Shown here piece after piece: positions 1 to 7,161 of a stretch of 13,046 bases of DNA. Location: positions 1-13,046 of the forward strand of contig CAYLWW010000042.1 in NCBI GenBank assembly GCA_964387585.1, read 5' to 3'. The notes under the pieces are model-generated. The model saw only the letters and a list, made by a program, of their open reading frames with translations. It made no database searches and was not told the DNA's origin. How positions within the stretch are numbered: the stretch's first letter is position 1; each line of letters starts with the position of its first letter. A program made the translations under genes and the position numbers. This DNA comes from CAYLWW01 sp964387585 (lineage in GTDB: Bacteria; Pseudomonadota; Alphaproteobacteria; Rickettsiales; Midichloriaceae).

Positions 1-1
1 G

Positions 2-463
2 GGTATGAGCGTATATGATAATATCTTATCAGTACTAGAATTAAGTAACTATAATAAAGCAACTCTTTATAAAGAAGCTGATAAATTATTAGAGCAATTT
101 TCTATATCACATATAAAAAAACTACCTGCTATGGCTTTATCTGGGGGAGAAAGACGTAGAGTAGAGATAGCTAGATGCTTGGCTAATAAGCCTAGTTATA
201 TCTTACTAGATGAGCCATTAGCTGGCATAGACCCTATCGCTATGGAAGAAATAAAAGAGCTTATAAAGCAATTAAAAAATTTTAACTTAGGTATTTTAAT
301 TACTGATCATAACGTTAATGCCGCATTAAGCATAATAGATAGAGGTTATATAGTATATGAAGGTAGCGTTTTAACTTCTGGTAGCAGTAGTGAAATAGCT
401 AAAGATCCTATAGCTAGGAAATATTATCTAGGCAATTTAGGTAAAAATCATGAATATATTTAA
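2..463 (+). CDS. lptB: LPS export ABC transporter ATP-binding protein LptB (5' end outside window)
   Basis: ATPase subunit of the LptB2FG transporter, which works on the cytoplasmic face of the inner membrane and powers extraction of LPS toward the outer membrane. Counting from the Met at position 5, the ABC signature SGGERRR lies at residues 46-52, Walker B ILLDEP at 66-71 and the H-loop DHN at 101-103. The stretch LLDEPLAGIDPIA and the ending YLGNLG are typical of LptB rather than other ABC proteins. The visible part starts in the conserved 'SVYDNI' segment that follows the Q-loop, so Walker A and about 80-90 residues lie upstream of the window. The frame is open to the edge, so the ATG at 5 is internal. 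yraN follows after 37 bases. Having LptB argues for an LPS-bearing Rickettsiales. Family assignment is sure; only the start is missing. Confidence 0.93.
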   Translation, partial: GMSVYDNILSVLELSNYNKATLYKEADKLLEQFSISHIKKLPAMALSGGERRRVEIARCLANKPSYILLDEPLAGIDPIAMEEIKELIKQLKNFNLGILITDHNVNAALSIIDRGYIVYEGSVLTSGSSSEIAKDPIARKYYLGNLGKNHEYI

Positions 464-500
464 GTTAAATTTTAAAATATCCTGATTTTATAATTATATC

Positions 501-890
501 ATGAAAAACCTTAGTAATAATAAAAAAACTAAAAACAGTTATAAACTAGGTTTAAACGGAGAATACCTAGCGTTAAAGTATCTAGAAAAATTAAATTATA
601 CTTTGGTTAAAAAACGATTTAAAACAATATATGGCGAAATTGATTTAATTGTTTGCTCTGAAACAAAGAATGAAATGCTCTTTGTTGAAGTAAAGTCAAG
701 AAATATAAACAGTATAGCTATAAAAAATATGGAATTGATAACTGAAAAACAAAAATTAAGAAGTATAAATACAGCTTATTATTTCCTAAGTTTGAATGAA
801 AAATATAACGATTATCAGTGTAGATTTGATATTATAGTGATAAGCGGTAACAAGATTATAGATTATATTACTAATGCTTGGGAAGCTTAA
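501..890 (+). CDS. yraN: YraN family (UPF0102) endonuclease-like protein
   Basis: Small protein of the UPF0102/YraN family, which has a restriction-endonuclease-like (Holliday-junction-resolvase-like) fold. Its cellular role is poorly defined, with DNA metabolism usually assumed. The 129 residues match the usual length of about 120. Diagnostic motifs are G20-E21 in the first helix (LGLNGEYLALKYL), GEIDLI at 45-50, VEVKSR at 62-67 and RFDIIVI at 108-114. Together these form the E...D...E-x-K metal-binding pattern of the fold. The N-terminus carries about a dozen extra Lys/Asn residues before the conserved helix. It lies 37 bases after lptB on the same strand, so co-transcription is plausible, and its 3' end meets serS across a strong hairpin. 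No clear ribosome binding site is visible, as elsewhere in this window. Confidence 0.9.
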   Translation: MKNLSNNKKTKNSYKLGLNGEYLALKYLEKLNYTLVKKRFKTIYGEIDLIVCSETKNEMLFVEVKSRNINSIAIKNMELITEKQKLRSINTAYYFLSLNEKYNDYQCRFDIIVISGNKIIDYITNAWEA

Positions 891-900
891 GCAAAATCAA

Positions 901-935
901 TCAAAGAATCTTTAAAATATAAAAAGATTCTTTGA
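901..935. terminator. Perfect 13-bp hairpin between convergent yraN and serS
   Basis: Positions 901-913 (tcaaagaatcttt) and 923-935 (aaagattctttga) are exact reverse complements around a 9-base loop. The hairpin lies between the 3' ends of yraN (+) and serS (minus), where a shared terminator is expected. On the minus strand the stem is followed by a T-rich run (ttgatttt), so it looks best as the serS terminator. On the plus strand no T-tract follows. The function is inferred from structure and position. Confidence 0.7.
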
Positions 936-979
936 GGGATAACATTACTACTGATTCGAAATAAATAATAATTAAATAA

Positions 980-2251
980 TTAACTAATTTTTTCTAAATT
1001 CCCCATATATGGACGTAAGTTATGAGGTATTAATATGCTACCATCTTCTTGCTGATAATTTTCTAATATCGCTACTATAGTTCTTCCTACAGCTAATCCA
1101 GATCCATTTAATGTATGTGTAAATCTATTCTGCTGCTCAGCAATATCTTTAAATCTACTCTTCATACGTTGAGCTTGAAAATCGCCACAATTTGAACAGC
1201 TAGATATCTCTCTATAACAATTTTGCCCTGGTAACCATACTTCAATGTCATATGTTTTACGAGCGCTAAATCCCATATCTTGTGAGCACAATAACATAAT
1301 GCGATAAGGTAATTCTAATCTTTTAAGTATTTCTTCAGCTGCATTAAGCATTAACTCATGTTCTCTTTCTGATTCTTCTGGAGTAGTTATACTTACCAAT
1401 TCAACTTTATTAAATTGATGTAATCTAATCATTCCCCTAGTATCTTTTCCTGCACTACCAGCTTCTGATCTAAAACACGGAGTATATGCAGTAAAACGCA
1501 AAGGAAGCTCTTCCTCTTTTAAAATCATATCAGCTACTAAATTAGTCAACGGAACTTCTGCAGTAGGTATTAACCTATATTCTCCACCATTAACTATGAA
1601 AGAATCTTCAGAAAATTTAGGTAATTGCCCTACCCCAAACATAGCATGTTCCCTAACTAAAATCGGAGGTGAGATTTCTAAATAACCAAAAACTTTAGTA
1701 TGTATATCAAGCATAAAATTTGCCAAAGCTCTTTCAAGCATTGCTAATTTATCTTTTAAAATAACAAATCTACTACCTGAAATTTTAGCACTTTGAGCAA
1801 AATCCATTTGATTTAGCAATTCCCCTAGCTCGAAGTGTTGCTTAGGCTTAGCTACCGGTGATTTTGCTACACCATGATATCTCACCTCAACATTATCTAA
1901 TTCATTGATTCCAAATGGCACGTCTTTTGCTGGTAAATTAGGTAAAGTAGATAAACAAGTGTTTAATTTAACAACTAACTCATTATTTTCCTGTTCTAAT
2001 TTAGGAATTTCCTTTTTTATACTTTCTGCTTCATTTAATATATCAGTAACATCAAGATTTTTAGACTTATATTCACCAATAAGCTTAGCTAATTGATTAC
2101 GCTTATTCTGTAAATCATGTAAATTTTGTTTCGATTTTCTTAAAGAAAAATCAAGTTCTAATATTTCTTCAGCAGTTATGCTTATTCCACGCTTTTTCAT
2201 TGCGTTATTAAATTCTTCAGGAAAAGATCTAATAAATTTAATATCGTGCAT
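980..2251 (-). CDS. serS: Serine--tRNA ligase
   Basis: Cytoplasmic class II aminoacyl-tRNA synthetase that charges tRNA-Ser (and tRNA-Sec where present) with serine. The 423 residues match the usual bacterial length of about 425. Residues 1-100 form the antiparallel coiled-coil arm that grips the long variable arm of tRNA-Ser. The catalytic core follows: motif 1 region around GVGQLPKF (206-213), the serine-binding TAEVPLTN (230-237), motif 2 FRSEAG...RGMIRLHQF (260-280) and motif 3 NGSGLAVGRT (382-391). The start MHDIKFIR is typical of the family. It lies 19 bases downstream of the tatBC frame on the same strand; tatC-serS adjacency is a common alphaproteobacterial and Rickettsia arrangement. 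A hairpin at 901-935 probably ends the transcript. Intact and unremarkable. Confidence 0.97.
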   Translation of the reverse strand: MHDIKFIRSFPEEFNNAMKKRGISITAEEILELDFSLRKSKQNLHDLQNKRNQLAKLIGEYKSKNLDVTDILNEAESIKKEIPKLEQENNELVVKLNTCLSTLPNLPAKDVPFGINELDNVEVRYHGVAKSPVAKPKQHFELGELLNQMDFAQSAKISGSRFVILKDKLAMLERALANFMLDIHTKVFGYLEISPPILVREHAMFGVGQLPKFSEDSFIVNGGEYRLIPTAEVPLTNLVADMILKEEELPLRFTAYTPCFRSEAGSAGKDTRGMIRLHQFNKVELVSITTPEESEREHELMLNAAEEILKRLELPYRIMLLCSQDMGFSARKTYDIEVWLPGQNCYREISSCSNCGDFQAQRMKSRFKDIAEQQNRFTHTLNGSGLAVGRTIVAILENYQQEDGSILIPHNLRPYMGNLEKIS

Positions 2252-2270
2252 AAATTTTAAGTAACTATGA

Positions 2271-3470
2271 TTATTTTAAATTATTTTTAGCTAATTTTTC
2301 TATCCTACGGCAAGCTAATACAGCAATTTCATATAGCATTAACAATGGTATAGCCAGTATAATTTGACTTATAACATCAGGTGGAGTTAGTATAGCAGCT
2401 ATAATAAATATTAAAACTATAGAATGCCTTCTATACTGAGTTAACATTTTTGTAGTAATTAAACCTAATCTGGTTAATAAAGTCAATATAATAGGTAATT
2501 GAAAAGCTATCCCAAATCCTATAATTAATTCTATAACCAAATCTAAGTATTCATTTATTTTAGCTTCTAAAATTATAGGTAACGCATCAGAATAGCTTAA
2601 TTTCTCAAAGCTTAAGAAAAATTTAAATACCATAGGCATGACAAAGTAATATGCTATTAATGAGCCTATAATAAATAATATTGGCGCAGTAACAATGTAT
2701 AAGATTGCTATTTTTTTTTCATTTTTATACAAACCTGGAGAAATAAAAAAATAAATCTGTGAAATTATTATAGGAAAAGCAATTATAAACCCCGCAAATA
2801 AAGATAATTTACAGTAGGTAAAAAAAACTTCACTAAGATGGGTAAAAATTAGCTTATGACTTACTAGCTCATTTGAATTATTCATAATAATTAACAAAGG
2901 CTTAGCCAGAAAAGTATAAATTTCTTCAGCAAAAGCAAAAGCTATACAAACTGCAACAATAAAACTTATTAAACTTATTAAAATACGTAAACGCAATTCT
3001 AAATAATGCTCTTTCAAAGTAGTTTCTTTAAGCTCCTCTTTTTGTAATTTCAACTCTTTTTCATTAGTTTTTTTAGTATAAGTAAATTCTTCTACTAATT
3101 CATCACCATCACTATTATTCATCTCTATTTCTTTTGGCTGAAATTTAACTAATTCTTCTATTAATTTTAAATCATAAATATCATGTAATCTTCCACTTGA
3201 ATCGGTTATATAATTATTTAGCACGCTGGTATTTTTCTTATTATTACCTTCACGATACATTTGCTCATAAATTGGATTTTTTATTTTGACGTCATCTTTT
3301 AGTAAAAAATTATCCATTTGATTTATCAAGTAATCGTGATATCTTAACCAAATTTGCTTTATATTACTTAAATACTTTATTATTAAGCCTACTGTTTTTA
3401 AAAACTCCTCATATCCTAATATACTAATGGCCATAACCATAATTAGTGAAAATTCTGAAAAAGCCATCAT
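2271..3470 (-). CDS. tatC: TatB-like/TatC fusion, twin-arginine translocase
   Basis: Inner-membrane receptor for folded proteins with twin-arginine signals. TatC is usually about 250 residues; this frame has 399. The C-terminal part (about 150-392) is a full six-helix TatC: HYLELRLR at 155-162, SEVFF at 213-217 with the conserved Glu, FPIIISQIYFFISPGLY at 232-248 and LTPPDVISQIILAIPLL at 361-377. Residues 1-50 look like TatB: a short N-terminus with FSEF and its Glu, a hydrophobic helix ending in LG, a bend, then an amphipathic helix. The usual Gly-Pro of the hinge is Gly-Tyr. Residues 56-147 form a charged, probably flexible linker. No stop interrupts the frame. An internal Met117 (codon at 3120-3122) could start a separate TatC, so either one fused chain or two products are possible. 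serS follows at 19 bases. The TatC call is certain; the TatB call rests on motif resemblance. Confidence 0.9.
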   Translation of the reverse strand: MMAFSEFSLIMVMAISILGYEEFLKTVGLIIKYLSNIKQIWLRYHDYLINQMDNFLLKDDVKIKNPIYEQMYREGNNKKNTSVLNNYITDSSGRLHDIYDLKLIEELVKFQPKEIEMNNSDGDELVEEFTYTKKTNEKELKLQKEELKETTLKEHYLELRLRILISLISFIVAVCIAFAFAEEIYTFLAKPLLIIMNNSNELVSHKLIFTHLSEVFFTYCKLSLFAGFIIAFPIIISQIYFFISPGLYKNEKKIAILYIVTAPILFIIGSLIAYYFVMPMVFKFFLSFEKLSYSDALPIILEAKINEYLDLVIELIIGFGIAFQLPIILTLLTRLGLITTKMLTQYRRHSIVLIFIIAAILTPPDVISQIILAIPLLMLYEIAVLACRRIEKLAKNNLK

Positions 3471-3490
3471 AAAAAATTATTTGATAGTGT

Positions 3491-3518
3491 TTGTTGAGTT
3501 TTATTAAAGATATAGTAT
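3491..3518 (+). promoter_or_regulatory. Possible promoter in the divergent tatBC / small-gene spacer
   Basis: TTGTTG at 3491-3496 and TAGTAT at 3513-3518 with a 16-base spacer resemble a sigma70-type promoter reading toward the gene at 3580. The spacer is very AT-rich, so chance matches are likely. Two short A/T hairpins follow (tattatt/aataata and gtttat/ataaac). No convincing counterpart was found for tatBC on the other strand. Confidence 0.3.
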
Positions 3519-3579
3519 TATTTAAAAATAATAGTTTTGTTTATAAAAAAATAAACTTATATAAAAAAGATGTAATCTT

Positions 3580-3930
3580 ATGACCACTAATATAGATGAA
3601 TTGCAAGAAAGAGTGAATCAAGTTTTATCAAATTTTCAAAAAACCATAAATAATATGATGATTAAGCTAGATGATCAAAATAAAAAGATAGAACAAAGCA
3701 GCTTAAGTGTTATTAATGCAACAGAAAAAAAAACAATAAAACTGAAATCAAACAGTAAGACATCTTTAAAAAATGATAATAATAGAAAATTAATTAAAAA
3801 TAAATTCTATGTAGAAAAACCAAATAGACAGATAGAAATTTTAGAAGAAGCCTTAACTTTAGATGATGAAGTAATAGAGGATATTAGTGATAGTATAGAA
3901 AATTTCAAAGAAAAATTAAAAGATAAATAA
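3580..3930 (+). CDS. Small charged helical protein upstream of zapA, unidentified
   Basis: I do not recognise this 116-residue protein by motif. It has no signal peptide or membrane segment and is probably cytoplasmic. Residues 4-45 are a predicted amphipathic helix or coiled coil (ELQERVNQVLSNF...), residues 46-80 are Lys/Asn/Ser-rich and likely disordered, and 82-114 are an acidic helical tail. It starts with ATG at 3580 after a divergent spacer and lies 77 bases before zapA on the same strand. In many alphaproteobacteria a short coiled-coil protein (DUF4164 type) sits directly upstream of zapA and the 6S RNA gene, so it may be a divergent member of that family or a division-associated coiled coil. 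That rests on position and shape only. Its codon use matches the neighbours and it has a continuous frame, so it is probably real. Confidence 0.7.
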   Translation: MTTNIDELQERVNQVLSNFQKTINNMMIKLDDQNKKIEQSSLSVINATEKKTIKLKSNSKTSLKNDNNRKLIKNKFYVEKPNRQIEILEEALTLDDEVIEDISDSIENFKEKLKDK

Positions 3931-4007
3931 TATAATTCCAATAATAGTAAAAATCTTAGGCTTAAGTAATTTTGGATTATTTTTAAATTGATTAAATAAA
4001 TAGTTAG

Positions 4008-4346
4008 ATGGAGAATATAGAAATTAAGTTTGCTAACCAAATTATTGAAGTTAGCTGCAACAACCCTAAACAAGTGATAAATTTAGCAGAGAAAGTTAAT
4101 AATATTATTGAGCAAGTTAAACAAGATAATCCAAACGCTACATCAACTAAAGTAGCATTTCTTACCACTTTAATTTTACAAGATAAGCTAGATGATATAC
4201 AGCAACAGCTAAGTAAAAATCAACTAGAGCAGTTTAATTTAAATAGCTTAAAAAAAGCAAATACTGACTTAATAGAAATAATTGAAAATATAGTTAGTTA
4301 CTTAGAAAATGTTATAATTCAGCTTGAACAATTACAAAAAAGCTAA
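4008..4346 (+). CDS. zapA: Cell division protein ZapA
   Basis: ZapA binds FtsZ and cross-links protofilaments, stabilising the Z-ring at mid-cell. The 112-residue length fits. Residues 1-18 form the beta-hairpin head (IEIKFANQIIEVSC), residues 20-67 the helix with the ZapA pattern (LAEKVNNIIEQV, then VAFLTTLILQDKLDDIQQQL, equivalent to the 'LLMAALLLADEL' segment of relatives), and residues 75-112 a C-terminal coiled coil. The genomic context is diagnostic: zapA followed at once by 6S RNA is conserved in many proteobacteria. The last codons of zapA contain the promoter of that RNA. The ATG at 4008 is the only good start, with no strong ribosome binding site. Confidence 0.85.
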   Translation: MENIEIKFANQIIEVSCNNPKQVINLAEKVNNIIEQVKQDNPNATSTKVAFLTTLILQDKLDDIQQQLSKNQLEQFNLNSLKKANTDLIEIIENIVSYLENVIIQLEQLQKS

Positions 4347-4352
4347 TACAAT
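4324..4352 (+). promoter_or_regulatory. Sigma70-type promoter of the 6S RNA, inside the zapA 3' end
   Basis: TTGAAC at 4324-4329, a 17-base spacer and TACAAT at 4347-4352 give a near-consensus promoter. The expected start, 6-7 bases after the -10 box, falls at 4359, which is exactly where the 5' strand of the 6S closing stem begins. The -35 box and most of the spacer lie in zapA codons. The agreement of box quality, spacing and RNA 5' end makes this the best-supported promoter in the window. Confidence 0.7.
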
Positions 4353-4358
4353 CACAAC

Positions 4359-4520
4359 AGGTAGGCTTGTTAATATGTGTAAGTTAATCATGTCCGGGGC
4401 CGATAATCATTACTACTGGGGGACTGTCTCTAATGGTGTTATAATATCATTATATGGTGCCCACCTATACAAAAAAGGGCCTGTAGTACAATTAAAATGA
4501 GCGATTAAATCAGTCTACCT
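4359..4520 (+). ncRNA. ssrS: 6S RNA
   Basis: 6S RNA mimics an open promoter and sequesters the housekeeping sigma70-RNA polymerase holoenzyme, usually in slow growth. The candidate is about 162 nt, typical for alphaproteobacteria. A closing stem pairs 4359-4367 with 4512-4520 (9 pairs including one G-U), extended by ttaat/attaa. A second stem pairs 4411-4416 (tactac) with 4483-4488 (gtagta). An apical hairpin pairs ggtg at 4435-4438 with cacc at 4462-4465, with ataat/attat inside. The segment GGTGCCCACCT at 4456-4466 resembles a conserved block I associate with alphaproteobacterial 6S RNAs. It is clearly richer in G+C than its surroundings, follows zapA directly and has its own promoter at 4324-4352. 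No strong intrinsic terminator follows, only a short T-run. Ends are inferred from pairing. Confidence 0.8.
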
Positions 4521-4577
4521 AAATTTTGCATCTATACTAAAGTTATTTATTTTTTATATACATAGAGAAAAAGAAGT

Positions 4578-5171
4578 ATGAAAAAAGTTTTTCATAAAGA
4601 TAAGGAAAACATTAAAGATAACAAAAGTATAGAGATAGAAGGTAAAGAACAATCTATACAATATGCTACTCTTAATCGACGCGTTATAGCAATAGCAATC
4701 GATATGGTGATATTTACACTCATATCTACTCCAATAATTCAGCTGTTTTTTATTATTAAAATAGGCAATACACTTGCTTTACAGGAAGTAATCAGTAATT
4801 TTTTTGAGAAAAATAGCAATTCAAGTATAAGTTTAAATGATTTTATTAATTATTTAAGTGCCCATAAAGTTCTATGGCTATATCTATCATCTCAAATAAT
4901 AAACTTTATTATATTAATTATATTTTTCGTTTCATTTTGGCTTTATAAAGGTGCTACTCCAGGAAAATTGCTAACTAAATGCGTCATTGTTGATGAAAAG
5001 ACTTTGAATAAAATCAGCTTAAAACAATGTGTGTTAAGAATATTAGGATATATAATTTCTGTTTTACCTTTAGGTTTGGGTTTTTTTATAATTGGACTAA
5101 ATAAGAAAAAAAGAGGAATTCATGACATGATTGCCAAAACTTTAGTTATAGTTAAACCTAAAAAGCAATGA
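4578..5171 (+). CDS. RDD family inner-membrane protein
   Basis: Member of the RDD family, small inner-membrane proteins of mostly unknown function; some relatives have been linked to ion transport. The 197 residues contain a charged cytoplasmic N-terminus (1-33), a first helix with the family's Arg...Asp pattern (NRRVIAIAIDMVIF, 33-46), a second helix around 95-123 followed by the characteristic KGATPGKLLTKCVIVD (124-139), and a third hydrophobic segment (about 148-173) ending in the RGIHDMIAKTLVI signature. It lies 57 bases after the 6S RNA and 21 bases before the thioredoxin-like gene, so those two genes are probably one transcription unit. In many other proteobacteria this position holds a 5-formyl-THF cyclo-ligase gene; here it does not. 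No specific substrate can be proposed. Confidence 0.85.
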   Translation: MKKVFHKDKENIKDNKSIEIEGKEQSIQYATLNRRVIAIAIDMVIFTLISTPIIQLFFIIKIGNTLALQEVISNFFEKNSNSSISLNDFINYLSAHKVLWLYLSSQIINFIILIIFFVSFWLYKGATPGKLLTKCVIVDEKTLNKISLKQCVLRILGYIISVLPLGLGFFIIGLNKKKRGIHDMIAKTLVIVKPKKQ

Positions 5172-5192
5172 TAGTAAATTTAGATGAAATAA

Positions 5193-5783
5193 ATGCCAAA
5201 GCGTTTAGCTAAACTCCTTTTAGTTTTTATTTTTTCAACAGTAATATTATTGTTAATTTTGCTAACATTAAGAGATTACTGGAAAAAATATCAGAACTAT
5301 AAAAATGAGCAGTCAGAATTTTCTTTTTTTAAGAAAAAAGAAAAATTAAAAAATTATAAACCTTTCAATATTCGTTATATCACTAAACTTTCAAATCATA
5401 ATGAAAAGATAGATTTATTAGCAGGAATACAAGTAGAATACGATTATATAGTAATACATATTTTTGCCTCATGGTGTAAAATTTGCAATAAGGAAATAAA
5501 TGAGCTGATTAAATTAAAATCATTGCTTATTGATCAAAAAAAGCGGGTCAAATTTATTGGCTTAGTATGGAAAGATGATAACGATTCCGTAGTAAAATCA
5601 TTGGGTGGAAAAATAAGCATTTACGAGCAATTAGGTTTAATATCTAATAAGGAAGCTATAGAGCTTGGGATCATAACCTTGCCTACAACATTTGTTATAA
5701 ATTCCAATAATAAAGTGATTTATCGTAATGATAATGACTATAATTTTAATTTATATAGCAATGCAAAAGAAATTTTTAAATGA
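5193..5783 (+). CDS. Membrane-anchored thioredoxin-like protein, CcmG/TlpA type
   Basis: Periplasm-facing thiol-disulfide oxidoreductase. Residues 8-26 are one hydrophobic N-terminal anchor with Lys/Arg before it, leaving the rest outside the inner membrane. Residues 55-196 form a thioredoxin fold: a strand YIVIHIFASWC leads to the active site W94-C95-K-I-C98, and LPTTFVI at 163-169 carries the cis-proline, followed by the VIYRND strand. CcmG (DsbE) proteins have this size (about 180-200 residues) and layout and reduce apocytochrome c or CcmH during cytochrome c maturation. The active-site context ASWCxxC supports that subgroup, but TlpA-like proteins with other clients cannot be excluded. 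It follows the RDD gene by 21 bases. An upstream ATG at 5184 is stopped after two codons, so 5193 is the start. Confidence 0.83.
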   Translation: MPKRLAKLLLVFIFSTVILLLILLTLRDYWKKYQNYKNEQSEFSFFKKKEKLKNYKPFNIRYITKLSNHNEKIDLLAGIQVEYDYIVIHIFASWCKICNKEINELIKLKSLLIDQKKRVKFIGLVWKDDNDSVVKSLGGKISIYEQLGLISNKEAIELGIITLPTTFVINSNNKVIYRNDNDYNFNLYSNAKEIFK

Positions 5784-5962
5784 AATAAGCTTAATTAATA
5801 TTTATTACTAGATATTGAAAATAATACCTATATAATTACACTTATTAAGTTTTTAAAAATATCTTTATTTGAATATCAAGAAGCTATAGCTTTAGTGATT
5901 TAAAGACTAAATAATTTATTAATATTTATGAGCTATATTAACTAGCCATATAAAAGCTAAAT

Positions 5963-7105
5963 ATGAAAAAAGCACTAACTAAATCATTTTATAACTGTCT
6001 AATATTATTTGGATGTTTCTCTCTCATTGCTTTTACACAATTAGTTAATGATAATAGCAAGTTAAGCAAAATTAATTTGATAAATTATGCAGCTGCAGAT
6101 TCTAGGTTGAAAGATATAGTGTTTTTTGAAGGAGTGAGAGATAACGTCTTGGTAGGTTACGGTTTAGTTGTAGGCTTAAACGGCAGCGGAGATAATTTGC
6201 GAAATTCAGGATTTACAGAAAATGGATTAGTAGATTACTTAAAACGCCTTGGAGTAAGCACTAAGGGAGCAAATTTTAATACAAAAAATGTAGCTGCTGT
6301 TATGGTTACTAGTAATCTTCCAGCATTTGCCAGACCAGGAAGTAGAATATCCATTAATGTCAGCGCTTTAGGTGATGCTAAAAGCCTCAAAGGCGGTACT
6401 TTGCTTGCTACTCCTTTACTAGCAGCAGATGGACAAGTATATGGGGTAGCTCAAGGTGTAGTGAGCATAGGTTCCCTTGCTGATCCGGAAGGCAGTAAAA
6501 TAAAGCCGATACCTACAACAGGCTATATTAGCAATGGAGCTATAGTTGAAGCATCTGTAAACTTTAATATGAACTCACTTTCAGAAGTACATTTATCCTT
6601 AAAAAATGGTGATATAACAACTTCACGAGCAATAGCCACAGCAGTTAACTCAGCTATGAGAGAAGAAATAGCATACGCTATAGATCCAGGCACAGTAAAA
6701 GTAAAAGTTCCATACCGATATAGCAGTAATGTAACAGGATTATTAGCAGATATAGAAGGCTTAACTATATCGCCTGATAGTGTAGCGAAAATAGTGATTG
6801 ATGAGGCTACAGGAACTATAGTAATAGGAGATAATGTCAAAATTAGTCCGATAGCTATAGCTCAAGGCAATTTAGTCATTAATGTTTCTAATGAAGAAAA
6901 GTTTGACTTTTTAATTGGAGCCAATCCAAAAGAACCTATACCCTCTATTCCTGGTACAAAATTAGCTGTATTAGAGGAAAATGCTACTCTTAAAGATTTA
7001 GTTCAAGGCCTTAACGCATTAGGTGTTAAAACTCCAGATTTAATAGCGATTTTAAAAACTATAAATCAAGCTGGGGCGTTACAAGCTAGTATTGAAGTGA
7101 GATAA
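5963..7105 (+). CDS. flgI: Flagellar P-ring protein FlgI
   Basis: FlgI forms the P-ring around the flagellar rod in the periplasmic peptidoglycan layer. At 380 residues it is full length. An N-terminal hydrophobic segment (about 8-27) after Lys residues fits a Sec signal peptide. The mature protein begins near AAADSRLKDIV, and the signature 'R(L)KDI...EGVRDNxLVGYGLVVGLNGSGD' runs from 48 to 77. The second signature, from VMVTSNLPAF to the GTLLATPLL and GVAQG segments (113-165), is complete, and the C-terminal helix pattern LVQGLNALGVKTPDLIAILKTINQAGAL is typical. All domains are intact with no frameshift, suggesting a retained function. It is followed 56 bases later by a FlgJ-like gene. No other flagellar gene is in the window, which fits the scattered flagellar genes of flagellated Rickettsiales. 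Confidence 0.97.
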   Translation: MKKALTKSFYNCLILFGCFSLIAFTQLVNDNSKLSKINLINYAAADSRLKDIVFFEGVRDNVLVGYGLVVGLNGSGDNLRNSGFTENGLVDYLKRLGVSTKGANFNTKNVAAVMVTSNLPAFARPGSRISINVSALGDAKSLKGGTLLATPLLAADGQVYGVAQGVVSIGSLADPEGSKIKPIPTTGYISNGAIVEASVNFNMNSLSEVHLSLKNGDITTSRAIATAVNSAMREEIAYAIDPGTVKVKVPYRYSSNVTGLLADIEGLTISPDSVAKIVIDEATGTIVIGDNVKISPIAIAQGNLVINVSNEEKFDFLIGANPKEPIPSIPGTKLAVLEENATLKDLVQGLNALGVKTPDLIAILKTINQAGALQASIEVR

Positions 7106-7161
7106 TGTAATTCGAATATATAAAAAAATGATTATTAATTTTTGCTCAGAGTCGATTTTCT

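Noticed and set aside
1905..2096. 63-codon open frame on the plus strand
   Set aside because: Lies wholly inside serS on the opposite strand, has no recognisable motif, and serS is intact.
3807..4073. 88-codon open frame on the minus strand
   Set aside because: Overlaps the 3' part of the small gene and the start of zapA; Leu/Ser-rich composition is what antisense of Lys/Asn/Glu-rich coding DNA gives.
4359..4520. Possibility that the G+C-richer stretch after zapA is a tRNA or riboswitch
   Set aside because: No cloverleaf, anticodon arm or TPsiC-like segment; the rod-like pairing, promoter and zapA context fit 6S RNA better.
5881..5892. Perfect 12-base palindrome aagctatagctt upstream of flgI
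   Set aside because: Isolated, without a second copy in the spacer or a promoter that I could place next to it; could be chance.
6523..6840. 105-codon open frame on the minus strand
   Set aside because: Antisense to the conserved core of flgI with no family features.
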